Shown here: positions 24,078 through 31,323 of the stretch, piece by piece
Layout of the letters: each line of letters begins with the position of its first letter
Position numbering within the stretch: the stretch's first letter is position 1
Assembly (NCBI RefSeq): GCF_028623165.1
Contig: NZ_CP117768.1
Span: 1,984,001 to 2,048,000 of the forward strand
Origin: Nostoc sp. UHCC 0926
GTDB taxonomy: Bacteria > Cyanobacteriota > Cyanobacteriia > Cyanobacteriales > Nostocaceae
Length of the DNA: 64,000 nt
Direction: 5' to 3'
Notes under the pieces: generated by a model
The model's input: the letters and a program-made list of their open reading frames with translations, nothing else
Database searches by the model: none
Told to the model about the DNA's origin: nothing
Program-made: the position numbers and the translations under genes

Positions 24078-25074
24078 AATTTCGCACCTCTTGGTTATAG
24101 CGTGTCAAACTCTCCAGATTTTTTTGCATATTTGAAGACGAGGGTTTGAGTGCTAGCGTACCTAAATTTAATTCGGACTGAAATTTCTTGATTTTGTCTC
24201 GACAAGTCTCGACATCACCAATAATTGAGTTCTCAATCAAATAATCTTCGTCGAAACAAATGTTTGTGCGATCAAATGGTTTTTGGTTGGGATTGCTACT
24301 ATTCTGCAATAATTGAGCCGAATTAGCTTTCATTTTCTGGCTAAATTGGCGGATGAAAGGTAACGCTTCACTCACTGCCTCATCAGATGTTTTGCCAACA
24401 TAAAAAAAGCGTGCCAGCACGAAGTTTTCTGCACCACCAGAATTTAAGGCTCGATATTTAGCAAGAGTATCCTTCAATCTCTCCAGAGAAAACGGCGGCC
24501 CACCCATCAAGCTGAAGGAATGTTTAGCGGCAAACTCGATACCGTCATCACCGCCAGTAGCAACATACACTGGTATTTGACTCTGCAATGGTTTTGGATA
24601 AATTGTCAGGCGATCGCATTGATAATGTTCCCCATTAAATGATACATCAGTTTCATATAACAGCTTCTGAATCAATGCGATCGCTTCTAGCATCTTGGTA
24701 CGGGATTCACTTGGGAGTGTCGCAAAATGCTTGTTTTGTTGGGGGAAGGGGCCGCCTTTGGCAACTCCAAATAATAATCGTCCATTGCACAGGTTATCCA
24801 GAGTGGCAATATCTTCAGCTACTCTAATCGGGTTATGGAATGGCAGTAACACCGCCGCAGTGCCTAATTGGATGGTTGAAGTCAATCCTGCCAGGTGTGC
24901 CATTAACACCAACATCGACGGGCTGAGATTGGATTCACTAAAATGGTGCTCACTCACCCAGGCTTCCTCAAAACCTAAGCTTTCTGCCTGTTTTACCAGC
25001 GCGACTTGCTCAAAGATGGCACGACGAGCATCTTGGTGATGATTATCGTAATTGCAGAAAATTCCAGTTTTCAT
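24067..25074 (-). CDS. luciferase-like (LLM) flavin-dependent oxidoreductase
   Basis: 335 residues in the bacterial-luciferase TIM-barrel family: N-terminal EQVALVKQAESLGFEEAWVSEHHF with the characteristic SEHHF, then a TAAVLLPFHNPIRVAEDIATLDNL segment in parts and GRLLFGVAKGG (about 98-108). Members use reduced FMN (or F420) with O2 to oxidise a substrate; the substrate here is not evident. It is the middle gene of a three-gene operon, 21 bases after the 121-residue orphan and overlapping the 124-residue orphan. Confidence 0.85.
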   Translation of the reverse strand: MKTGIFCNYDNHHQDARRAIFEQVALVKQAESLGFEEAWVSEHHFSESNLSPSMLVLMAHLAGLTSTIQLGTAAVLLPFHNPIRVAEDIATLDNLCNGRLLFGVAKGGPFPQQNKHFATLPSESRTKMLEAIALIQKLLYETDVSFNGEHYQCDRLTIYPKPLQSQIPVYVATGGDDGIEFAAKHSFSLMGGPPFSLERLKDTLAKYRALNSGGAENFVLARFFYVGKTSDEAVSEALPFIRQFSQKMKANSAQLLQNSSNPNQKPFDRTNICFDEDYLIENSIIGDVETCRDKIKKFQSELNLGTLALKPSSSNMQKNLESLTRYNQEVRNYVF

Positions 25075-25095
25075 TACTTATTTGTGATCACTATT

Positions 25096-25461
25096 TTAGG
25101 TGGCAACCCACTGCAACTCCAACCATAGGCGTGGGTTGTTTTGTTTGAGCTTCGACATCGGATCGCGCAACAATCGCTTGGCATTCATGCAGACAACCTG
25201 TACTAGACCCATGTTGTCTGCTACTTCTCTGAGTATTTCTTTGTGAGCCTGCACATAGGAAATCATTTCATCAGAGCAATAAATTCCTATATATTGCAAG
25301 CGTCTGGCAGGTAGTCCCCAAAAACAGGTGATAACTTTCACATAACACCCATTTAGTAATTCCCCAACTTGCGGGTAGTAATGGTTGAGGACTCTTGTAA
25401 ATTCTTTGGCTAAGATGTCTTCAGCAATCATTTGAAATGATATTTCTGTAGCGTCCATCAC
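25096..25461 (-). CDS. orphan 121-residue protein, first gene of the LLM operon
   Basis: I do not recognise a family. It is soluble, with alternating helix and strand patterns, two cysteines in the middle (VKVITCFWGLP, IGIYCSDEM) and another near residue 92, and a tryptophan-rich end (RLWLELQWVAT). It starts the minus-strand operon ahead of the LLM oxidoreductase with a 21-base gap. It is not obviously similar to the 124-residue family. Base composition is like its neighbours. Confidence 0.6.
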   Translation of the reverse strand: MMDATEISFQMIAEDILAKEFTRVLNHYYPQVGELLNGCYVKVITCFWGLPARRLQYIGIYCSDEMISYVQAHKEILREVADNMGLVQVVCMNAKRLLRDPMSKLKQNNPRLWLELQWVAT

Positions 25462-25780
25462 GCTATTTAATATAACATATTTTTATCAATTAAATATGAC
25501 AAAATAGCTTATATACTTTGAATAAAATATTAAATATTCAATATTATAATATATAAAAAAAAGAGGTGTACCTTATTTGGTTTCACCTCATGTTTGCGTT
25601 AAGCACTTTTATTAGAAATTAAATATAAAAGTATTGGGGTTAAGGCAGAAAAAATTTATCCTAAAATTACCTAATTCCCAAACACAAATTATATTCAATT
25701 TAAAATTATGAATTCAAACAAAGTGCATTGAAGTCGCACATTTAAATTTTGAATTCCTAAGATTGAATTATTAAGTTTTG
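25462..25780. other. AT-rich intergenic region
   Basis: About 320 strongly AT-rich bases between two minus-strand gene groups. It likely carries the promoter of the LLM operon on its left side. No hairpin, gene or repeat stands out. Confidence 0.4.
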
Positions 25781-26092
25781 TTATCGAGTATTCCGTTCAC
25801 AAACTAAAACCTCTGCTATGATATCTGGCACATTTTTGACGTCTGTGAATCCTTCAGAACCACCGATAGGTGATAGAAATGTATAGTTTGGATCACATAT
25901 TCCATTGTCATATACTTGAAGAAACCATCTATCTGGAAATCCTTGTACACCTAGTTCCACAGTGTACCAACTCTCGCCAATCAGACGAGAGTTAAAGATT
26001 GTGAACCACTCCCTATTCTCTTCTGAAATGTTCCAATCTGCCATGAGCAGTTCTAAAGCTATTTGTCCCGCATCCGTTGAAGTCAACAGCAT
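25781..26092 (-). CDS. hypothetical 103-residue protein
   Basis: A small acidic, soluble protein with strands rich in aromatic residues (SWYTVELGVQG, RWFLQVYDNGICDPNYTF). I do not recognise a family; it has the look of small alpha/beta immunity-type proteins, but there is no toxin nearby, so I do not assign that. It starts two bases after the stop codon of the 93-residue gene, so both are probably translated together. Confidence 0.6.
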   Translation of the reverse strand: MLLTSTDAGQIALELLMADWNISEENREWFTIFNSRLIGESWYTVELGVQGFPDRWFLQVYDNGICDPNYTFLSPIGGSEGFTDVKNVPDIIAEVLVCERNTR

Positions 26093-26094
26093 TT

Positions 26095-26376
26095 TTACTC
26101 CTTATTTGCAGCTTCAGGATTTGCAACTTCAGTATTGGGAACTTCCGGGTATAAACCGAGTTCTTTAGCTAGCTCACGCCCCACAAAAAATAAGAATTTT
26201 GCACCATCTTGATTGCCTTCATGGGCAAACATAGTTGCTACTTGTAACATTGTTTCTACTAAGCCAGAATCAATCAATTCTGGGTGAGATTCTAAAACTT
26301 CTGGTTCCTGACCATTAGGGCATTTTAGTAACTCATCAATCAGATTCAAATATAGCTGTTCGCGTTGTTCTGTCAT
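26095..26376 (-). CDS. small protein resembling the N-terminal module of cyanobacterial CHAT/TPR proteins
   Basis: 93 residues. The start (QREQLYLNLIDELLKCPNGQEPEVLESHPELID) matches, in my memory of the family, the conserved N-terminal module found before TPR and CHAT peptidase domains in many cyanobacterial proteins; here the module stands alone and no CHAT domain follows. The C-terminus has a short EVPNTEVANPEAANKE repeat-like tail. It is in a minus-strand group with a membrane protein upstream and the 103-residue gene downstream. Confidence 0.6.
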   Translation of the reverse strand: MTEQREQLYLNLIDELLKCPNGQEPEVLESHPELIDSGLVETMLQVATMFAHEGNQDGAKFLFFVGRELAKELGLYPEVPNTEVANPEAANKE

Positions 26377-26415
26377 GGTATTTTTGTTGAGTTGAGTGAG
26401 TAAATTGCGAATTGG

Positions 26416-26838
26416 TTACTGTTCGATACTTTGCTGCCACAGTCTTTCCAACATTTCAACTTGTTCTTTTAAAACAGCCGCACGATGAACAAGATATCTG
26501 TCGTAAAAGAGAATCCCTAACCCAATACAAATAGGGGTTAACAAGAAGAACCATTGTAGGATAGTGGTAAATTTATATTGTTCAGCAACAGTCAGCATTT
26601 GATGAACTACATTACGGTCAGAGGATTGGATGCTAGTCTGAGGGGAATGTGTACTTTCTGTCTGGGGAGCCAAGGTGGGAGCATCTGTACTAGTATTGTT
26701 AACTTCGCAGGCTAAATTCTGGGATTTTACTAACTCCAGATGTCGCTCCCAAACTATGCCAAATACTACTAGTTCTGGAGAAAGCACTGCTAAGGTAACT
26801 ACGCAAACTATAAGAACATTTAAAAGTTTGGCTTTCAT
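26416..26838 (-). CDS. small membrane protein with two transmembrane segments
   Basis: 140 residues: a hydrophobic segment at about 8-28 (VLIVCVVTLAVLSPELVVFGIV), a polar Ser/Thr/Gln-rich region outside (about 40-75), a second hydrophobic segment at about 95-112 (WFFLLTPICIGLGILFY), and a short helical cytoplasmic tail. The family is not recognised. It leads the minus-strand group of three small genes (39-base gap to the next), which suggests a small membrane-associated complex with the CHAT-type module (inference). Confidence 0.6.
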   Translation of the reverse strand: MKAKLLNVLIVCVVTLAVLSPELVVFGIVWERHLELVKSQNLACEVNNTSTDAPTLAPQTESTHSPQTSIQSSDRNVVHQMLTVAEQYKFTTILQWFFLLTPICIGLGILFYDRYLVHRAAVLKEQVEMLERLWQQSIEQ

Positions 26839-27867
26839 CTTGGCTCTCCCTTGCTAGGTAGTATGCACCCAGGAAGAAAATATCTTTTGCTGTTTATCCA
26901 AAGTAGTTATAAATTTCTACCTCTCAAACAGTTTTGATATTAAAATATGTGTAATAGGTAATTTTTACAATCGTTAGTTGTCAGTTATTTTTCTAATTAC
27001 CACTGACCACTGACTACTGAAAAGTTACCACCCTTTTCACAAAATTTAGGATTATTCAGTCATAAATAACGCACTCAGATTCAAAGAATATGGTTTCATC
27101 CTACTCTCAAAAGAGAGATTAAGAAGTCCCCCCTAGTTCACTAAGCTTTCGCTCAGGAATGTTGGGGGGTAGAGGGGAATCTCTGCGTAAATCCTATACG
27201 ATTTATATCAGCCGCTCTCCACAAAACAGTTTACTCTAGCCCTGTTAAGATTATTAAATTTATTAGAATAGTACTCAAAGCTTGTAATTCCCATCTGATA
27301 AGTCTTACAAAAATTTATTGGGGTATGGGTGCTAGTGTTTTTAGGACGGGGTTCTAGTATTTCCGAGGTGGGGTTCTGGTATTTATGCACTCAACCTCAA
27401 AGCAATGTAGGCAATGGTTAAGGACTGTTTTTGATGCAATTTTGAGCAAACAAAACCTGCACTCAAAATCAAATATCAATGTCTCTAGATAAAGATAGAC
27501 TAATAAATTAGGAAAAACAATTAAATGTTTTGAAAGCAAATTATATTTCCATAACAAATAGAAAATCTTGAAAAAAATGGTAAAAGTTATGCATATATAC
27601 AGAATTACAGAAATTGAATCTCAGCCCAAGAGGTAATAGTCAGCAATTCCAAATGGTAAAATAGAAGTATGGCTTGCCAGACCTCTGGTGAAGTGAGAAT
27701 CAATGGGATATCTGATAAAAGTTCTTCCTAAACTTTCAGATTTTGTGGTTGAGTTAGAATATATAGTATATGCACTCATGGACACTAAACTAAAAATTAA
27801 ATACACAAAAGCTTATTGTTATAAGTAAATACTCTGTACTAAGATTTAGGATTTTAGGAGTTAAATA
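26839..27867. other. long AT-rich spacer upstream of cysK with repeat remnants
   Basis: About 1 kb with only short, unlikely frames. A GC-rich patch at about 27124-27205 (aagtcccccc, ggggggtagaggggaatctc, tgcgtaaatcc) resembles the right end of the MITE at 34819-34994. At 27318-27382 a roughly 24-bp unit (ggggttctagtattt and variants) is repeated about three times. The cysK promoter must lie near 27840; a tentative -10-like stretch is seen but not certain. Confidence 0.45.
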
Positions 27868-28827
27868 ATGCGAATTGCTCAAGATGTAACAGAACTTATC
27901 GGACGAACTCCTTTAGTTCAACTGAACAAGATTCCTCAAGCTGAGGGAGTAGTAGCAAGGATAGTTGTCAAATTAGAAGGTATGAACCCAGCGGCTTCGG
28001 TGAAAGACCGCATTGGGTTAAGTATGGTACTCTCAGCAGAAGCGGCTGGCTCAATTTTCCCTGGAAAAACCATTTTAGTAGAGCCTACCTCAGGTAATAC
28101 AGGAATTGCTCTAGCGATGGTAGCAGCGGCGCGTGGCTACCGTTTGATTTTGACAATGCCAGAGACGATGAGCCAAGAACGACGAGCTATGCTCAGAGCT
28201 TATGGTGCGTCTTTAGAATTGACACCAGGTGCTGAGGGGATGCGAGGAGCTATTCGCAAAGCCGAAGAAATTGTGGCTAATACTCCCAATGCTTTTATGC
28301 TGCAACAGTTCCGCAACCCTGCTAATCCCAAAGTTCACCAAGAAACCACCGCAGAAGAAATTTGGGCAGATACAGATGGGGAAGTGGATATCGTTATTGC
28401 TGGGGTAGGTACTGGTGGGACAATTACTGGGATTGCAGAAGTACTCAAACAGCGTAAGCAGACTTTTCAAGCGATCGCAATTGAACCCAGCAACAGCCCA
28501 GTCCTCTCTGGTGGTGAAGCCGGGCCACATAAAATTCAAGGTATTGGTGCCGGATTTATCCCAGATGTTCTCCGTCTAGAATTGGTTGATGAAGTAATTA
28601 GAGTTAGCGATGAACAAGCGATCGCCTATGGGCGACGTTTAGCAAAAGAAGAAGGCTTATTGTCTGGGATATCCTCTGGTGCAGCTTTGTGTGCCGCAAT
28701 CCAAGTAGGTAAACGTCCAGAAAATGCCGGACGCTTAATCGTGATGATTCAGCCTTCCTTTGGAGAACGTTACCTCAGCACACCCATGTTTCAAGATTTG
28801 TCTTTAGAAACTGCTGGGGTGCGTTAA
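27868..28827 (+). CDS. cysK: cysteine synthase A (O-acetylserine sulfhydrylase)
   Basis: 319 residues, the typical length. The PLP lysine is in [13 protein letters not shown] (about residues 41-53); the phosphate-binding [10 protein letters not shown] (about 73-82) and the GTGGTITGI loop (about 177-185) are intact, as is the C-terminal SSGAALCAA. The enzyme makes L-cysteine from O-acetylserine and sulfide in the cytoplasm. It is monocistronic, with a strong hairpin downstream. Cysteine supply could serve Fe-S synthesis in this region, but cysK is also a general housekeeping gene. Confidence 0.95.
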   Translation: MRIAQDVTELIGRTPLVQLNKIPQAEGVVARIVVKLEGMNPAASVKDRIGLSMVLSAEAAGSIFPGKTILVEPTSGNTGIALAMVAAARGYRLILTMPETMSQERRAMLRAYGASLELTPGAEGMRGAIRKAEEIVANTPNAFMLQQFRNPANPKVHQETTAEEIWADTDGEVDIVIAGVGTGGTITGIAEVLKQRKQTFQAIAIEPSNSPVLSGGEAGPHKIQGIGAGFIPDVLRLELVDEVIRVSDEQAIAYGRRLAKEEGLLSGISSGAALCAAIQVGKRPENAGRLIVMIQPSFGERYLSTPMFQDLSLETAGVR

Positions 28828-28896
28828 AGAGATAAGAAAGATAAGCCAGACAGTAGAGTAATGATCCTCACGTGTCTGTTTCATCTCCTGCTGATG

Positions 28897-28952
28897 CTTC
28901 CTCAGGTAGATGCGCTTGTTAGCTTTGCTAATAGCGCAGCCACCTGAGGAAG
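28897..28952 (+). terminator. strong hairpin downstream of cysK
   Basis: Nineteen-base arms (CTTCCTCAGGTAGATGCGC, 28897-28915; its near-complement at 28934-28952) with two mismatches and an 18-base loop. A short T run (ACTTTTTC) follows on the plus strand. It could be the cysK terminator or a dispersed palindromic element doing that job. Confidence 0.6.
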
Positions 28953-29327
28953 ACTTTTTCTGTAGTCCGGCGCAAGCGTAGCCACTGTCTTAAAAATCAA
29001 GCGATCACACCCGTATTTTAACGTGAGTTCGACGGAACTAAAAAACGCCAGGAGGCAGTGCAGGCAAATTTTTTGGGTAAATCTCAATCAAAGATTTTTT
29101 AGGCAAATAGGTATAAGCAGCGAAACCAGCCATCAAGTTAACTAAAAAGTTAAATGCACTACGATGGCGAGAGTGTTCTAAACGTTTTGTATTGCGCTGC
29201 TACTTAATTGCAGGAATTTATAAGGCGGATGCCGAAAACCCTGGAAGAACAGGTGCGTAGCACCGTATTCTGTGCTTCTCCCAAGGGGAGACGCAAGCGC
29301 GAACAGACCGGGGATGAAGGCTAACAG
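28953..29327. other. repeat-rich spacer left of the IS element
   Basis: Contains a copy of a 28-base repeat (TAACGTGAGTTCGAC core, 29019-29046) found inverted at 33850-33876, a small hairpin GGTGC...GCACC (29252-29264), and dispersed repeat pieces ('tctcccaaggggagacgcaa'). No gene is seen. Confidence 0.5.
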
Positions 29328-29344
29328 CAGGGTTTACCCTGCCT

Positions 29345-29749
29345 TCAAGCTTTTTGTTGCTCAATATATCGCTTCACTGTTTCTGTGCAAACATTGCCTG
29401 CCGTGCTTACGAAATAACTAGGCGTCCAGAGAGTTGGTAGTTTCATTAGCTCTGGAAATTCTTTTCTCAGCACATGTGATGCTCGACCTTTAATTAACCG
29501 AATAATCTTGCTTGGGTCATCACTAGGCTTTGCATTTACAAACATGTGAACGTGGTCTGGCATAATTTCCAGTGCAATAACTTTCCATCTGTTCTCAACG
29601 CAAACCTCAAAAATAATCTCTTGTAGTTTCTCTGCAATAGTCCCTACTAGGACTTTTTTACGGCGTTTAGGAATAAACACAAAATGGTAGTTCAAGAGCG
29701 AGACTGCGTTACCCTCATGCCGATACTCATCGGGAGAAAACTTAGCCAT
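29345..29749 (-). CDS. tnpA: IS200/IS605 HUH transposase TnpA
   Basis: 134 residues from the ATG at 29749; an upstream in-frame extension to 29833 reads through the tnpA-tnpB gap and lacks family similarity. The HUH metal site is MPDHVHMFV and the catalytic tyrosine is in VKRYIEQQ near the C-terminus, both intact. It catalyses single-strand excision and integration through a 5'-phosphotyrosine. Length is normal for the family. Confidence 0.9.
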   Translation of the reverse strand: MAKFSPDEYRHEGNAVSLLNYHFVFIPKRRKKVLVGTIAEKLQEIIFEVCVENRWKVIALEIMPDHVHMFVNAKPSDDPSKIIRLIKGRASHVLRKEFPELMKLPTLWTPSYFVSTAGNVCTETVKRYIEQQKA

Positions 29750-29841
29750 AACTTTAAAATAATACTTGCTAATTTGTATATAGCTATTGTATATTAGTGC
29801 TAGACCGAATACAAACGAGTTTAGCAACAACATTAAAAACG

Positions 29842-31098
29842 ATGCTGGTTCTGGAGTACAAAGTCAAAGGCAAACAATTTCAATATAGAGCTATCGATGA
29901 TGCTATTCGTACTAGCCAATTCATCCGCAACAAAGCGATTAGATTTTGGATGGATGCTGATAGAGAATTGAAAGTTGATAAGTTTGCCCTTAACAAGTAT
30001 TCCACTGAATTACGCAAAGAATTTAAGTTTGTTGCTGACCTAAATTCTCTGGCTGTACAATCAGCAGCAGAGCGCGGATGGTTTGCTATATCCAGGTTTT
30101 ACGATAATTGTAAATCTAAAAGAACAGGCAAGAAAGCGGAAAACGCGGTCTTGGGGTCTCCCCAAGTGGAGCGATTTTCCAAGACGGGCTATCCTCGCTT
30201 TCAGAAAGATTGTAGAAGTGCTGAATATAAAACGTCAGGCTGGAAGCTTCATCCAAGCAAAAGACGCATCACCTTTACTGACAAAAAAGGTATTGGTGAG
30301 TTGAAACTTTTGGGTAAGTGGGATTTACAAACATATGATGTTAAAGATATTAAGCGAGTAAGACTAATCCGACGCGCAGATGGGTATTATGCTCAGTTCT
30401 GTGTCGGTGTTGATGTTGTAGATATTCAACCCAAAACAGGTACTGAAATAGGCTTAGATGTCGGCATAGAGTCATTCTATTCTGATAGCAACGGGGATCA
30501 TGAACCCAATCCTAAGTTTTTGCGAACAGCAGAAACATCAATTAAGCAATCTCAAAAACGTATTTACAAAAAGGTAAAAGCTTCATCGGGTAGACGCAAA
30601 GCAAGAATTGTCTACGCCAAAAAACACTTAAAAGTAAGTAGGCAACGGAATGAACACGCTAAGAGAATAGCGCGTAACGTATGCAAGTCTAACGACTTAG
30701 TAGCCTACGAAAATTTAAGAGTTTCAAATATGGTTAAAAATCATTGTTTGGCAAAATCGATTAGTGATGCTAGTTGGTATTTGTTTCGACAATGGATTGA
30801 ATATTTTGCTGGCAAATTTAACAAGATAGCTGTAGCTGTACCACCTCATTACACCAGTCAAAACTGTAGTAGCTGCGGTGTAATTGTCAAAAAGTCTCTA
30901 TCGACTCGTACCCATAAATGTGCTTGTGGATGCGAGTTGCATAGAGATGTTAACGCAGCGGTGAATATTCTGAATCTTGCAAGAGCTAGGGACGGGCAGT
31001 CCCAAAGTAACGCTAATGGACTAGTAACCTCTACGCTACTTGGCGAAAGCCTGGTAGAGCAAGTAGCTAGGATGAAATTAGAATCCCCTCGGCAATAG
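29842..31098 (+). CDS. tnpB: RNA-guided nuclease TnpB of IS605
   Basis: 418 residues from the ATG at 29842 (MLVLEYKVKGKQFQYRAID is the usual start; a longer frame overlaps tnpA's leader). RuvC catalytic residues are present: D206 (GLDVGIES), E290 (AYENLRVS) and D369 (HRDVNAAVNI), with a zinc finger CSSCGV...CACGC just before the last. TnpB is the ancestor of Cas12 and cuts DNA guided by an RNA from the element's right end, favouring element retention. Nothing is missing that would inactivate it. Confidence 0.92.
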   Translation: MLVLEYKVKGKQFQYRAIDDAIRTSQFIRNKAIRFWMDADRELKVDKFALNKYSTELRKEFKFVADLNSLAVQSAAERGWFAISRFYDNCKSKRTGKKAENAVLGSPQVERFSKTGYPRFQKDCRSAEYKTSGWKLHPSKRRITFTDKKGIGELKLLGKWDLQTYDVKDIKRVRLIRRADGYYAQFCVGVDVVDIQPKTGTEIGLDVGIESFYSDSNGDHEPNPKFLRTAETSIKQSQKRIYKKVKASSGRRKARIVYAKKHLKVSRQRNEHAKRIARNVCKSNDLVAYENLRVSNMVKNHCLAKSISDASWYLFRQWIEYFAGKFNKIAVAVPPHYTSQNCSSCGVIVKKSLSTRTHKCACGCELHRDVNAAVNILNLARARDGQSQSNANGLVTSTLLGESLVEQVARMKLESPRQ

Positions 31099-31115
31099 CT
31101 GCGGGGAGTGTCAAA
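30960..31115 (+). ncRNA. candidate omega-RNA at the right end of the IS element
   Basis: TnpB guide RNAs overlap the 3' end of tnpB and finish at the right end of the element. The terminal stem here (CCCCTCGGC, 31085-31093, against GCTGCGGGG, 31098-31106) is the expected last hairpin, and bases beyond about 31112 would be the guide. Start point and right edge are estimates from family knowledge. Confidence 0.35.
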
Positions 31116-31323
31116 ACTATGACCTTCAGCTACTTCAGTTGTCTAAAATTTATTCAAACTAACAATCTACCACAAAACTTTTTTGTAATAAGTCTATAAT
31201 TGTGAATTTTATGCTGTTTTCTGAATTCTTCTTTAAAGAATTTGCGAATTCTTGTATGGGTATAAATTATAAGTCATTCTACCGCTGTAGAATCTATGAG
31301 GCGCTTTTTATAACGCAAATATC

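Larger units (their letters stand above)
29300..31115. mobile_element. IS200/IS605-family insertion sequence
   Basis: The element has divergent tnpA (HUH transposase) and tnpB. A perfect hairpin CAGGG-TTTA-CCCTG (29328-29341) just outside the tnpA stop and a hairpin CCCC...GGGG (31085-31106) at the tnpB end are the expected subterminal structures. IS605 elements lack terminal inverted repeats and target duplications, so the edges given are estimates to within tens of bases. Both genes look intact, so it may be active. Confidence 0.8.

Noticed and set aside
26839..27806. Several 60-67-codon minus-strand frames
   Set aside because: AT-rich, no ribosome binding sites and no family resemblance.
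29750..29841. Extended starts of tnpA and tnpB that overlap each other
   Set aside because: Residues before MAKFSPDEY and MLVLEYK have no similarity to the families.
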